Origin: Elusimicrobiaceae bacterium
GTDB lineage: Bacteria > Elusimicrobiota > Elusimicrobia > Elusimicrobiales > Elusimicrobiaceae
Length of the DNA stretch: 64,000 nt
NCBI GenBank assembly: GCA_017546175.1
Contig: JAFYXM010000007.1
Location: 124,001-188,000, forward strand
Reading direction: 5' to 3'
Below, in pieces: positions 16,505 to 24,947 of this stretch. A program made the position numbers and the translations under genes. Each line of letters begins with the position of its first letter. Position 1 is the first letter of the stretch. The notes under the pieces were generated by a model. It was not told where the DNA came from. It ran no database searches and saw nothing but the letters and a program-made list of their open reading frames with translations.

Positions 16505-18742
16505 GTGAAATACAGAATCACGGGATTTAAACGTTCTTTCGGTATTATCCTCGCGGCTGTCTTGGCGGTGGCTGTGGGGTCCGTGGTATATTGGCAAAAA
16601 GTTACGAATCGTTTGGCTATAGATGCTCGTCAATCTATTGTGATTGTGAGTAGGGAGCTGACGGAGAATTTTGAACGATTACTCGGTGCAGAGCTGCAAG
16701 TATTGACGGCTCTTTCCGTCTCTTTGGAAGAGCCGGCCGCTTTGGACAGTAAACCTCAGTTAATCACTTATCTCAACCGCCAAAACCGCCGTAATTCGTT
16801 TGAAATGACGGGGGTGCAATTTCCTGATGGAGAAACAGTCTTTTCCAACGGACAAACACAGCAGAATTTTTTGTCTAAAGAAGAAGAGGCTACGGCTTAT
16901 GAGCATAGCCATTATGTGTCTTCCCGCCGAAAAGATCCGTTTTCTAAAAAAGATATTTTGGTGTTGGCTGTTCCGTTGCGCGCAAACGGAGAAAAATTGG
17001 GGTTAGTGTTTGCCACGCAACCCGTTGTTTTCTACGAACAAGCCTTAGCATCTTCTTCCATGCATGGGGAAGGTCTTTCCTTTATCCTGACCAAACAGGG
17101 GGATATCGTGATTTCTTATCCCGAAGTTCCTTTTGATAATCTTTTTGATTTTAGTCAAAAAGCTGTTTTTGATAAAGGCCTTTCTGCAGAGCAAATGAGA
17201 AGAGATATAAACTTTGGCAAGGAAGGTTTAACCGGTTATTCGGTTAATGGAAATCATCGTTTTTCTTCCTATAGACCGCTTGCCTATAACGGCTGGTACG
17301 GACTGTCTGTTTTGCCCACTCAATCTATGGCGGAAAAAGCGCAGGAACTGATGTTGATGTCTTTGGTTTTGTGTTTATCCATTATTGCTGTTTTGGTGGT
17401 GTTGCTTATTTTTATTCTGCGCCTTCAGTATCAAAGCAGTAAGGCTTTGTATAAAATGGGTTTTGTAGATCCGTTGATTGAGGGAGACAACTTGAACGCT
17501 TTTCGCATGAAATTTGCCAAAGCGGAGCAAGGCCTGAAAGAAAAAGGCCTGCCCGTGGCGCTTGCATTAGTGAATGTAAACCGTTTTAAAGCGGTGAATG
17601 ATATTTATGGCTTTGAACAAGGCGATCAGATTTTAAAGCAAGTAGCCGAAGCTTTGCAAACAGGTTTGGAAGAAGGAGAGCTTTTCTGCCGCAGCGGTGC
17701 GGATGTGTTTTTGCTGTTATTGGCCTGCCCTGATAGAGATGAGCTGGGCCGTCGTTTGGATGCATTGCTTGATCGTGCCGGCCGTTTTTGCCGAACAGGG
17801 GGAGAGTGTTTGCCTTTGTCTTTGACTTGCGGTGTGTATGTGATTGACGAGGATGTTCCTTTTTATATCATGATGGATAGAGCTAATTTGGCCTGGGCAT
17901 CAGCTAAGCAACATGCCGGAAGAAGCTGTGCTTTTTATGATGAGGCTTATCGTCGTGAAATTGTGAACGAAAAAAGAATTGAAAGCAGCATGGAGCAAGC
18001 CATGCTCAATGGTGAATTTCGGATTTATCTGCAGCCTAAGTGTGATTTTAAAACGGGCATTACCCGCAGTGCCGAAGCTTTGGTGCGGTGGGAACATCCC
18101 GAAAAGGGGCTTATTCCGCCGGATCGTTTTATTCCCGTATTTGAGCGAAACGGCTTTGTGCTAAAATTAGATTTATTTATTTTAGAAGAAAGTTTGCGCC
18201 TTTTAAAACGTTGGTTGGAAGAAGAAAAACCGGTAGTTCCTATTGGGGTCAACTTCTCCAGACTTCACTTGGAAGATCCGTCTTTTATTGAAACTCTCTC
18301 CAGTATGGCCGACCAATACGGCGTACCTCATTCTTTGTTGGAAATAGAACTGACAGAAAGTGTGGTTTTCGGTAATTTGGAACGTATGAAACAGGTAATA
18401 GATGGCTTGCATGAAAAGGGTTTTTCTGTGGCGATGGACGATTTTGGCTCCGGTTATTCTTCGCTCAATGTACTTAAAAATTTATATTTTGATTGTATTA
18501 AACTTGACAAAGAATTTTTGGCCAAGGGGGAAGGAAACCCCCGCATGCGCCAAGTAATTTCCGGCGCAGTGGAAATGATTAAAGGTTTGGGCAGCAGTAT
18601 TGTGGCCGAAGGGGTGGAAACCAAAGAACAAGCTGAGTTTTTAAGCCGTATCGGCTGCGATATGGCACAGGGCTATCTGTTTTCCCGTCCTTTGCCTGCC
18701 GGCGAATTTGAGAAGAGATTACAAGACGAAACAAAGAAATAA
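16505..18742 (+). CDS. Membrane c-di-GMP phosphodiesterase with degenerate GGDEF and EAL domains
   Basis: An inner-membrane signalling protein. Membrane helix about 12-30, a periplasmic Cache-like sensor about 35-275, second helix about 280-305, GGDEF-like domain about 330-470, EAL domain about 490-735. The GGDEF signature is replaced by SGADVF, so cyclase activity is unlikely. The EAL side looks active: AEALVRWEHP, the Glu of ELTES, AMDDFGSGYSSL, the Lys of IKLDKEF and AEGVETKEQ are all kept. The GTG start at 16505 has no clear Shine-Dalgarno. It probably lowers c-di-GMP in response to a periplasmic signal. Confidence 0.9.
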   Translation: MKYRITGFKRSFGIILAAVLAVAVGSVVYWQKVTNRLAIDARQSIVIVSRELTENFERLLGAELQVLTALSVSLEEPAALDSKPQLITYLNRQNRRNSFEMTGVQFPDGETVFSNGQTQQNFLSKEEEATAYEHSHYVSSRRKDPFSKKDILVLAVPLRANGEKLGLVFATQPVVFYEQALASSSMHGEGLSFILTKQGDIVISYPEVPFDNLFDFSQKAVFDKGLSAEQMRRDINFGKEGLTGYSVNGNHRFSSYRPLAYNGWYGLSVLPTQSMAEKAQELMLMSLVLCLSIIAVLVVLLIFILRLQYQSSKALYKMGFVDPLIEGDNLNAFRMKFAKAEQGLKEKGLPVALALVNVNRFKAVNDIYGFEQGDQILKQVAEALQTGLEEGELFCRSGADVFLLLLACPDRDELGRRLDALLDRAGRFCRTGGECLPLSLTCGVYVIDEDVPFYIMMDRANLAWASAKQHAGRSCAFYDEAYRREIVNEKRIESSMEQAMLNGEFRIYLQPKCDFKTGITRSAEALVRWEHPEKGLIPPDRFIPVFERNGFVLKLDLFILEESLRLLKRWLEEEKPVVPIGVNFSRLHLEDPSFIETLSSMADQYGVPHSLLEIELTESVVFGNLERMKQVIDGLHEKGFSVAMDDFGSGYSSLNVLKNLYFDCIKLDKEFLAKGEGNPRMRQVISGAVEMIKGLGSSIVAEGVETKEQAEFLSRIGCDMAQGYLFSRPLPAGEFEKRLQDETKK

Positions 18743-18770
18743 AAAACCCCGCGTTAAGCGGGGTTTTTAT
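18741..18770. terminator. Bidirectional terminator, GGDEF/EAL gene and nitroreductase gene
   Basis: AAAAACCCCGC stem with its complement and T5, between two convergent genes whose stops flank it. Confidence 0.85.
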
Positions 18771-19280
18771 TTACCACCTTTCGTAATGAATTTTGTTTTT
18801 ATCAAAGCGCTCCACACTTTCTTTTTCTTCATCGGGGTAGCCTAAAGCTATGATATTAAAAGGCTTTACCTTAGACGGAAGAGAAAGAATATCGGCAATC
18901 GCTTTCATACGCTCTTGATTGGGGTAAACGCCCAACCATACAGAGCCAAGACCTATATCCGTAGCAGCGAGCAAAATATTCTCAGTGGCTGCACCGCAAT
19001 CGCCTGTCCAATAACCGTCTTCCCATTCGCGCTCAGTATCTGCGCAAACCACGATGGCGCAATCAGCGGTGGAGAGCATTTGAGCATGCGGATGCGCTTC
19101 TTTAAGCGCATTTAAAATAATACGGTCCTTAACTACCACAAATTCCCATTCTTGGCAGTTGCGTGCCGTAGGGGCCAACATGGCTGCTTTGAGTAAAACG
19201 TTTATTTGTTCTGCAGAAATTGTTTTGTCCTGAAATTTACGAATAGAACGTCTTTTTTCAATAGCTTGCAAAGTGTACAT
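18771..19280 (-). CDS. Nitroreductase family FMN protein
   Basis: An NAD(P)H-dependent flavin oxidoreductase of the NfsB/FRP superfamily. The N-terminus has the FMN-phosphate motif RRSIRKF; PTARNCQEWEFVVV is the second conserved strip, and GLGSVWLGVYP with the nearby GYPDEE form the C-terminal signature. 169 residues matches the short anaerobe-type members. AAGGGAG precedes the ATG. The start lies one base after the stop of the serine dehydratase gene, so they form an operon. Substrate unknown. Confidence 0.88.
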   Translation of the reverse strand: MYTLQAIEKRRSIRKFQDKTISAEQINVLLKAAMLAPTARNCQEWEFVVVKDRIILNALKEAHPHAQMLSTADCAIVVCADTEREWEDGYWTGDCGAATENILLAATDIGLGSVWLGVYPNQERMKAIADILSLPSKVKPFNIIALGYPDEEKESVERFDKNKIHYERW

Positions 19281-19281
19281 T

Positions 19282-20502
19282 TTATTCTCCCTTTTTCAAG
19301 AATTTATGTCTGAAAAACTGAGCTAAACCGCCTTGAGCCGTTTCGCGGTATGCCGCGTGCATATCTTTGCCGGTTTGCATCATGGTAGCCAAAACATCAT
19401 CATAGGAAACACGATTATGTCCGTCTGACATTAATGCGTACGTGGCACAGTCTAAAGCGCGGGAAGCGGCTAAAGCATTTCTTTCAATACACGGGATTTG
19501 CACCAGCCCGTCCACGGGGTCACAGGTTAAACCTAAGTGGTGTTCCAGCCCCATTTCGGCGGCATATTCAATGCGTTTATTGTCCCCGCCTTCCAGCTGG
19601 CAGGTGGCCGCAGCTGCCATGGCACACGCCACGCCGATTTCGCCTTGGCAACCCACTTCTGCGCCGGAAATAGAGGCATTTGCTTTGGCCATATTTCCAA
19701 ATAAACTGGCGGTAGCTAAAGCGCGGATAATGGTGTTGTCTTCAAATTCGCAGATTTCCTGCACCAGTCTGCATACAGCCGGCAATACGCCGCAAGAGCC
19801 GCAGGTGGGTGCGGTAACAACAATACCGCCGGAGGCGTTTTCTTCGGCACAAGCCAAAGCATAAGCAAACAAATTGTTCATACGACGTAAGTATTGGGGG
19901 GAATTTTCTGCTTTGTACAAATAGCGTTGCGCTTTACGCTCTAAGTTTAAAGACCCCGGCAAGACGCCGCGTTTGGAAAGGCCCCTTTTCATGGTTTCTT
20001 TCATGGTGAGCCAAACTTCGGTTAAATAATCCCAAATTTCCGGTCCTTCACACTCTTCCACATATTCCCAAAGGAGCATTCTTTTTTCGGAAGTATATTG
20101 GATAATATCACTCATAGATTTATGAGGATAAACACTGTTTAATTGTTTTCCGAAATTTTCTTCATCGCGGATAGCTCCGCCTCCTACGCTATACACCGTG
20201 TGCGTTCCGACCACGTGTCCTGCCTGATCCAAGGCTTCCAATTTTAGCGCATTGGGGTGCTTGGGCATGAGCGTTTCGTAATCAAACACGATATCAATCG
20301 GTTTCGGGTAGAAAGCTTCGCGAATGGTAAAATCGGTTAAGTGACCTTTTCCCGTGGCGGCCAAAGAGCCGTACAATGTAACGCGAAAAGAGCAAGCCGC
20401 AGGATAGCGGCGGTTAAAAGCATCGGCCGCCTTGCGGGGGCCCATAGTGTGGCTACTGGAAGGACCGCAGCCTATTTTGTAAAGTTCTCTTAAAGTTTCC
20501 AT
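19282..20502 (-). CDS. sdaA: L-serine dehydratase, single-chain iron-sulfur type
   Basis: Deaminates L-serine to pyruvate and ammonia using a [4Fe-4S] cluster. The beta domain comes first (YKIGCGPSSSHTMGPRKAA) and the alpha domain second (TAPTCGSCGVLPAVCRL, GCQGEIGVACAMAAAA, LTCDPVDGLVQIPCIERNA), with the cluster Cys residues kept. I start at the ATG at 20502 (METLREL), preceded by AAGGAAAAAT; ten further upstream codons lie in the divergent promoter region. 406 residues is a little shorter than the enterobacterial enzyme. Together with the nitroreductase it suggests amino-acid fermentation, which is inference. Confidence 0.93.
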   Translation of the reverse strand: METLRELYKIGCGPSSSHTMGPRKAADAFNRRYPAACSFRVTLYGSLAATGKGHLTDFTIREAFYPKPIDIVFDYETLMPKHPNALKLEALDQAGHVVGTHTVYSVGGGAIRDEENFGKQLNSVYPHKSMSDIIQYTSEKRMLLWEYVEECEGPEIWDYLTEVWLTMKETMKRGLSKRGVLPGSLNLERKAQRYLYKAENSPQYLRRMNNLFAYALACAEENASGGIVVTAPTCGSCGVLPAVCRLVQEICEFEDNTIIRALATASLFGNMAKANASISGAEVGCQGEIGVACAMAAAATCQLEGGDNKRIEYAAEMGLEHHLGLTCDPVDGLVQIPCIERNALAASRALDCATYALMSDGHNRVSYDDVLATMMQTGKDMHAAYRETAQGGLAQFFRHKFLKKGE

Positions 20503-20541
20503 AAAATTTTTCCTTATTAAAAATGGTATCATAATTTACAT

Positions 20542-21108
20542 ATGAACGTACTGTCTAGTTTTATAGTAGCTTTAAGCTTATCCATGGATACTTTTGCCGT
20601 TACCATTGCTTCGGGTTGTGCCTGCGGTAAGGCTTTGCGATTTAAATATATTTTCAGTGTGAGCGCTTGTTTTGTGTTGGCTCATGTGATTATGCTCAGT
20701 GCGGGTTGGTTCTGCGGCAAAGAGTTAGGCCGTTTTATAGATAAAGTGGATCACTGGTTGGCTTTTTTGGTGTTGTGTTTTATCGGTATAAAAATGGTGA
20801 AAGAAGCTTTTGAAAAAAAGCAAGAACCGCAGTTATGCCAGTTGATTTCCTTTAAAACGATTTTGATGTTGGCGGTGGCTACCAGTTTGGACGCTTTGTT
20901 GGTGGGGGTGGCTCTTTCGCTTACGGCGGCGCCTTATTTTTTAACGCTTTTTTCCATGATGGGATGCGTGTTTGTAACCAGTTATATAGGGTTTTATTTG
21001 GGGAATTTTTTGGGCAGACGTTTCGGTACGTGTATGGAAGTGCTGGGCGGCATTGCTTTGGCGGCGGTAGGGACAAAGGTACTACTCAGCGGGCTGGGAA
21101 TTTGCTAA
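20542..21108 (+). CDS. mntP: MntP-like manganese efflux protein
   Basis: A small six-helix inner-membrane Mn2+ exporter. The duplicated functional motif is visible: LSMDTFAV in helix 1 and TSLDALLVG in helix 4, each with the conserved Asp. 188 residues is the family length. No Shine-Dalgarno is seen; a CATAAT box ends 6 bases before the ATG, consistent with a leaderless mRNA. A yybP-ykoY riboswitch would not fit in the 39-base gap to the divergent sdaA. The following gene is a diverged homologue. Confidence 0.88.
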   Translation: MNVLSSFIVALSLSMDTFAVTIASGCACGKALRFKYIFSVSACFVLAHVIMLSAGWFCGKELGRFIDKVDHWLAFLVLCFIGIKMVKEAFEKKQEPQLCQLISFKTILMLAVATSLDALLVGVALSLTAAPYFLTLFSMMGCVFVTSYIGFYLGNFLGRRFGTCMEVLGGIALAAVGTKVLLSGLGIC

Positions 21109-21140
21109 TATAAAACTAGACTAGCAGGAAAGGAGAATAT

Positions 21141-21698
21141 ATGGGATTAATCGCGCTGATTATTATTTTTATTTGTTTGTGTGCGGACAATATGGTAACG
21201 GCCAATATGTCTGCTATGAAAATGGAACTGAAAACCAAAAGTGTGTTTTCTATTAAGGCGGCGGTTTTCTTTGCCGGATTTAATGCGCTGTTTTTTACGG
21301 CAGGATATATCATTAGCATATTGTTTTTCCGCGGTTATTTTGTCAACGTGGCTAACTGGATTGCCTTTTCGTTCTTGCTTTTGTTAGGTATTAAATATAT
21401 GTTGGAAATGTTGGAGAAATCTCCCAGTTTTAAAGAAGAAGAAGCCGACGATACCAAAAAATTAATTCGTGTAGCTGCTTTGAGTGCATCTTCTTTTTTA
21501 CCGATTGGTTATGTGTTAGAACTGTTGGGTAAAAGTTGGTTCCCGCAGATTTTATTCTTACTGGTTATTTCTTTCTTGATGACGGTGCTGGGCTTTCACT
21601 TGGGTACCAAAACATCTAAGACGATTGTAGCTAAAAAAATAGAGTTTGTGGCCGGGTTGGTATTGGCGATTATGGCCATTCGCATGATTATCTTGTAA
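21141..21698 (+). CDS. Diverged MntP-like membrane protein
   Basis: A six-helix membrane protein of 185 residues, same size and layout as the MntP-like protein just upstream, and probably its paralogue. Helix 1 keeps an acidic residue (CLCADNMVTANMSAM), but the helix 4 motif has become SASSFLPIG and lost the Asp needed by MntP. A charged loop (about 95-110, EEEADDTKK) links the halves. AAGGAG precedes the ATG, 32 bases after the mntP stop, so cotranscription is likely. It may be a partner subunit or have another substrate. Confidence 0.72.
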   Translation: MGLIALIIIFICLCADNMVTANMSAMKMELKTKSVFSIKAAVFFAGFNALFFTAGYIISILFFRGYFVNVANWIAFSFLLLLGIKYMLEMLEKSPSFKEEEADDTKKLIRVAALSASSFLPIGYVLELLGKSWFPQILFLLVISFLMTVLGFHLGTKTSKTIVAKKIEFVAGLVLAIMAIRMIIL

Positions 21699-21714
21699 GT
21701 TTGATTTTGATTTC

Positions 21715-21751
21715 AAACAGCGTGAAACAAAAAGTTTCACGCTGTTTTTTT
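21715..21751 (+). terminator. Terminator after the mntP pair
   Basis: A 14-base perfect stem (AAACAGCGTGAAAC and complement), A5 loop and T7. Confidence 0.9.
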
Positions 21752-21781
21752 ATCTTTTTCTATCGGAGATAAAATAAACAC

Positions 21782-21812
21782 TTGACAAATCGTTTTTTTT
21801 TTTTGCTACAAT
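21782..21812 (+). promoter_or_regulatory. Pilin promoter with 12-T spacer tract
   Basis: TTGACA at 21782-21787, 12 T at 21793-21804 and TGC-TACAAT with the hexamer at 21807-21812. The spacer is 19 bases. Confidence 0.75.
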
Positions 21813-21851
21813 TTTTTCAGACGGAAGAATTGAGTCAAAAGGAGAAAATAA

Positions 21852-22343
21852 ATGAAGAAAGGTTTTACTTTGATAGAACTGTTAGTAGTCGTGTTAATTA
21901 TCGGCATACTTTCCGCGGTGGCCTTACCGCAATATAATAAGGCGGTTGCCAGAGCCAGAATGGTAGAGTTTATGTTACAAGGGGAAAATCTTCGTCGGGA
22001 AGTAATTTTATATGAATTGGCCAATGGTGAAAGACCGAATCCCGTAACTGATGAGTTAGAAATTTGGGACCGAGTGAATGGTCAAAAGGCTTACATCGGA
22101 AACCGTAAGTGGTTTTTAACTTCTGAATATGTAGAAACAGAGATTGTTTTGCCGGGGATAGATAATCTAGACTGTATTATTTACGTGAAACATCAGAGTT
22201 ATTATGATGCAACTTGGTGCTATTCTCACACGGATAAAGGCGCAGATTTTTTGAAAGGTTTGGGGTGGAGAAAATTGGCAGAGCAAACAGGAGAAAATGC
22301 CAGAATTCAGTGGGAACCGCCCTTTTCTTGGACAAAAAGGTAA
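21852..22343 (+). CDS. Type IV pilin-like protein 3
   Basis: Prepilin leader MKKG, then [20 protein letters not shown] and Glu5. 163 residues. The variable domain is rich in Trp, Tyr and charged residues and has only two Cys, unlike pilins 1 and 5. It ends WEPPFSWTKR. AAAAGGAGAAAATAA precedes the ATG. The gene is monocistronic, with its own T-tract promoter and a hairpin 6 bases after the stop. Confidence 0.84.
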   Translation: MKKGFTLIELLVVVLIIGILSAVALPQYNKAVARARMVEFMLQGENLRREVILYELANGERPNPVTDELEIWDRVNGQKAYIGNRKWFLTSEYVETEIVLPGIDNLDCIIYVKHQSYYDATWCYSHTDKGADFLKGLGWRKLAEQTGENARIQWEPPFSWTKR

Positions 22344-22348
22344 ACTAA

Positions 22349-22376
22349 ACCCCGCCCATCGGCGGGGTGTTTTTTT
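22349..22376 (+). terminator. Terminator after pilin 3
   Basis: ACCCCGCC stem, CATC loop, then GTTTTTTT. Confidence 0.85.
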
Positions 22377-22391
22377 GAAAAAGAAGAAGTT

Positions 22392-22862
22392 TTACTCTTC
22401 CACTACTGCTTCCCAATCTACAATTTCTACGACTGCTTGGTCTTTGGCGGCTCTGGCCTCTTGCTTCATCTCTTTTTTATGAGCTTTGGCAGCTTGTTTG
22501 GCCTTTTTATGTTCGGCTTTAATAGCTTCTTTTTGTGCTTTGCCTTGGGTTTTGTCTTGTTTGATTTTTTCCTTAGCATTAGCCTTGACTTCTTTCATTT
22601 CTGCTCTGACGGCTTGTTTGTCTGCTTTGTAGTAGCCTTTTAAGTCTTTGGTGGCGTCTTTGGTTACGTCTTTATCGGCTTTTAAGAAAGCCTTATCCGC
22701 TTGTTTTTGTTCTGCCACTTGCTCCTTGGCATTTTTTACTTTGGCTTTGGTGCAGGCACTGACGCATTTGAGATCTCCGTTAGTGCAATTGCACGTTTCT
22801 GTTGCATAAGACAGGCTATACACTGCCAGCATTACTGCTGCGGTAAGAATTACTTTTTTCAT
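22392..22862 (-). CDS. Secreted Lys/Ala-rich coiled-coil protein A
   Basis: Not a known family by eye. The signal peptide (about 1-20) is followed by a Cys-rich head, ETCNCTNGDLKCVSACTK, with four Cys, then about 115 residues almost entirely of Lys, Ala, Glu, Gln and Asp with heptad-like spacing, so one long amphipathic helix is likely. The tail is acidic and less regular. GGGGG precedes the ATG. It shares the Cys head and layout with the gene just upstream. A structural periplasmic or envelope role is possible but not shown. Confidence 0.75.
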   Translation of the reverse strand: MKKVILTAAVMLAVYSLSYATETCNCTNGDLKCVSACTKAKVKNAKEQVAEQKQADKAFLKADKDVTKDATKDLKGYYKADKQAVRAEMKEVKANAKEKIKQDKTQGKAQKEAIKAEHKKAKQAAKAHKKEMKQEARAAKDQAVVEIVDWEAVVEE

Positions 22863-22903
22863 ACATACCCCCGATTTTTAATTTACTACACCCTCATTCT
22901 AAA

Positions 22904-22936
22904 ACAAAAAAACCGCACTTTGCAGTGCGGTTTTTA
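22904..22936 (-). terminator. Terminator between the two Lys/Ala-rich genes
   Basis: AACCGCACT/AGTGCGGTT stem with T/A runs on both sides. It separates the two paralogues into separate transcription units. Confidence 0.8.
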
Positions 22937-22952
22937 TACTAGAAAGAACTTC

Positions 22953-23609
22953 TTATTTAGCCAAGGCTTTCCAAGCGGCTAATTCGTCTTTAGCGGCTTT
23001 TTCGGCATTTTTGGCATTTTCTTTGGCTTGTTCTTTTTTGGTTTTCAACGCTTCTTTGGCAGCTTCCAATTTGGCTTCGGCAGCGGCTTTTTCATTGTCG
23101 CTGTTGGCAGCTTTGAGCTGAGCTTTGGCAGCTTCCACTTTTTCTTTAGCGGCGTTTACTTTTTCTTCGGCGTTGGCTTTGGCGTTGGCAATTTTGCTTT
23201 CCGTTTCAGCTTTTTTAGCTTTCAAAGAGGCTTTGTAGTTTTCGGCATCTTCTTTGGCTTTGGCTTTTTTGGCTTCGGCTTGAGCTTTTAATTCAGCTTT
23301 TTTAGCCTCGGCGTCTTTTTTGGCTTGTTCTTTTTTAGCTTTGGCTTGAGCTTTCAATTCGGCTTTTTTATTTTCCAAAGAAGCTTTCAAGTCTTTTTCG
23401 GAAACGGTGCTTTTTTGAGTTTTGGCGGCTTTGGCTTTCGCTTTAGCGGCTTCAATTTTTTCAGAGGTAGCTTTGCGGGCGGCCGTTACTTTGGTTTGTA
23501 CGCAGCTGATGTAGCAGGCGGAATCACCGGCTTGGCAGGTGCAGGTTTCGGCGGCAAAAGCCACAGAGGCTACGGCCAACACGCACAAGGTTACAAATAC
23601 TTTTTTCAT
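22953..23609 (-). CDS. Secreted Lys/Ala-rich coiled-coil protein B
   Basis: Paralogue of the downstream gene. The start is the ATG at 23609, right after AAAGGAGTCTTAC and beginning a clear signal peptide; the 16 upstream in-frame codons lie before the Shine-Dalgarno. The head ETCTCQAGDSACYISCVQTK has the same four-Cys pattern. The body (about 45-218) is Lys/Ala/Glu repeats such as KKAELKAQAEAKKAKAKED, predicted as a continuous helix. The lack of aromatic residues argues for a fibrous protein. Function unknown. Confidence 0.78.
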   Translation of the reverse strand: MKKVFVTLCVLAVASVAFAAETCTCQAGDSACYISCVQTKVTAARKATSEKIEAAKAKAKAAKTQKSTVSEKDLKASLENKKAELKAQAKAKKEQAKKDAEAKKAELKAQAEAKKAKAKEDAENYKASLKAKKAETESKIANAKANAEEKVNAAKEKVEAAKAQLKAANSDNEKAAAEAKLEAAKEALKTKKEQAKENAKNAEKAAKDELAAWKALAK

Positions 23610-23678
23610 GTAAGACTCCTTTATATGGATAGTTGGTACATCTTTTACATTGTACAAAAATAGATATATTTTTCTACA

Positions 23679-23706
23679 TTGTAGTCTGAAAAATATTTAG
23701 TAAAAT
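23679..23706 (+). promoter_or_regulatory. Promoter of the DUF1646-like gene, leaderless
   Basis: TTGTAG at 23679-23684, 16-base spacer, TAAAAT at 23701-23706, then 7 bases to the ATG at 23714. No Shine-Dalgarno. Confidence 0.6.
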
Positions 23707-23713
23707 AAAAAAT

Positions 23714-24763
23714 ATGGAAGTGACATTAATTACCAAAATTTTATTGGCCGTTGTAGTGCTCAACTTATTGGTATGGCCGCTAGTATCCAAGTGGGTGGAA
23801 AACCATTTGGAGGTTTTTCTGTTGCTGGTCGGCGTAGCGGCGGTGACTATTACAGGAGGCTGGAATAAAGATTTTATTTACCAGACATTCAATGCTCCGG
23901 TAAACGTGGCCTTTATTGTATTGGTGGTCAGCATTATTTTCAATTATTATTCCCGCTATATTTTTAGAGTGTTGTTTATTTTGTTTCGGTACCTAGAGCC
24001 GAAGTACAGTTTTGCCATATTGGTATTTTTGCTGGGGATGGTGTCTAGTATTTGTAGCGTAACAGTGGCGGCCTTGGTGTTGGCTGAAGTGTTACAGGTG
24101 GTCAACTTAGAGAGGGAACAAACCGTCAAAGTGACAGTGTATGCTTGTTACGCTATTGGTTTGGGGGCTATTTTGCTTCCGCTAGCAGAGCCTTTGGGTC
24201 TGGTGATTTACAATGAATTAGCGGCAGGGCCGCATCAAGCCGATTTTTTCTTTGTACTGCGGCATTTTTTCTGGTGGATCGTGCCGGGGATTGCGCTGAT
24301 GTCCTTAGCCACCGGATATACGGTGCGTAACGCCAATACACAGGTGCAGCTGCATATCCGCGAAGACAAAGAAGACCATAAATCTATTTTGCGTCGTACG
24401 TGGCATATCTATTTGTTTGTGGCGGCCTTGCATTTGATTAGCACCGGTTTGCGTCCTTTTGCTCAAAGTACAATCGCTCACTTAAACGGAAAAATTTTAT
24501 TTTGGGCCAATGCGGTATCGGTAATTATTGACAATGCCACTTTGGCCGCTATTGAAGTAACCCCTAATGTTACTACGGAAAACCTGATGTATATGGTAAT
24601 CGGTTTGGCCGCTTTTGGCAGCATGTTGGTACAGGGGAATTTGCCCAATATCGTGGCGGCGGAAAAACTAAATATCAAAAGCCGCGAATGGGCGCGTGTA
24701 GCCGTACCGGCGGGATTGGTGCTGATGAGCGGCTATTTTATCATGCTGTGTATTAAGCTGTAG
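23714..24763 (+). CDS. Polytopic membrane protein, DUF1646-like putative cation transporter
   Basis: 349 residues with about ten predicted membrane helices and no signal peptide. The late segment FWANAVSVIIDNATLAAIEVTP and the following QGNLPNIVAAEKL look like the conserved Asp-Asn and Asn-Pro strips of the ion-transporter superfamily (NhaD/ArsB-like, including DUF1646). I assign DUF1646 from this resemblance and length only. Acidic residues within helices fit cation/proton exchange. It is monocistronic and followed by the hydrogenase promoter. Confidence 0.6.
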   Translation: MEVTLITKILLAVVVLNLLVWPLVSKWVENHLEVFLLLVGVAAVTITGGWNKDFIYQTFNAPVNVAFIVLVVSIIFNYYSRYIFRVLFILFRYLEPKYSFAILVFLLGMVSSICSVTVAALVLAEVLQVVNLEREQTVKVTVYACYAIGLGAILLPLAEPLGLVIYNELAAGPHQADFFFVLRHFFWWIVPGIALMSLATGYTVRNANTQVQLHIREDKEDHKSILRRTWHIYLFVAALHLISTGLRPFAQSTIAHLNGKILFWANAVSVIIDNATLAAIEVTPNVTTENLMYMVIGLAAFGSMLVQGNLPNIVAAEKLNIKSREWARVAVPAGLVLMSGYFIMLCIKL

Positions 24764-24792
24764 CCCCACCTGAAAAATCTTAAAAACTTACG

Positions 24793-24821
24793 TTGACAGT
24801 TCTCTTTGTGCTTACTATAAT
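24793..24821 (+). promoter_or_regulatory. Consensus sigma-70-type promoter of hydCBA
   Basis: TTGACA at 24793-24798, exactly 17 bases, TATAAT at 24816-24821: a perfect consensus and the strongest promoter in the window by eye. Confidence 0.88.
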
Positions 24822-24868
24822 GAAAGGGTAAGCACTCCTATTTGTTTTTTTCTAAATAGTAATGCCTT

Positions 24869-24931
24869 ATCCGCATCAAGAGATGCGGTGGTCGTTTTGT
24901 CGGGAAGAAAATTCCTTTCTTCCAGATTTTT
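24869..24931 (+). promoter_or_regulatory. hydCBA leader with two hairpins, possible attenuator
   Basis: The transcript leader of about 120 bases has a stem CCGCATC/GATGCGG near 24871-24888 and a second, GGAAGAAA/TTTCTTCC at 24903-24923, followed by AGATTTTT like a weak terminator. Both lie before the hydC Shine-Dalgarno. A regulatory role is inferred. Confidence 0.4.
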
Positions 24932-24947
24932 AAAAACAGGAGAACCC

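Noticed and set aside
20503..20541. yybP-ykoY manganese riboswitch before mntP
   Set aside because: Only 39 bases separate mntP from the divergent sdaA, too short for the riboswitch.
22437..23663. Plus-strand Phe/Gly-rich open frames
   Set aside because: They are complements of Lys/Ala-rich codons (AAA/GCC-type) of the two minus-strand secreted proteins; no ribosome sites.
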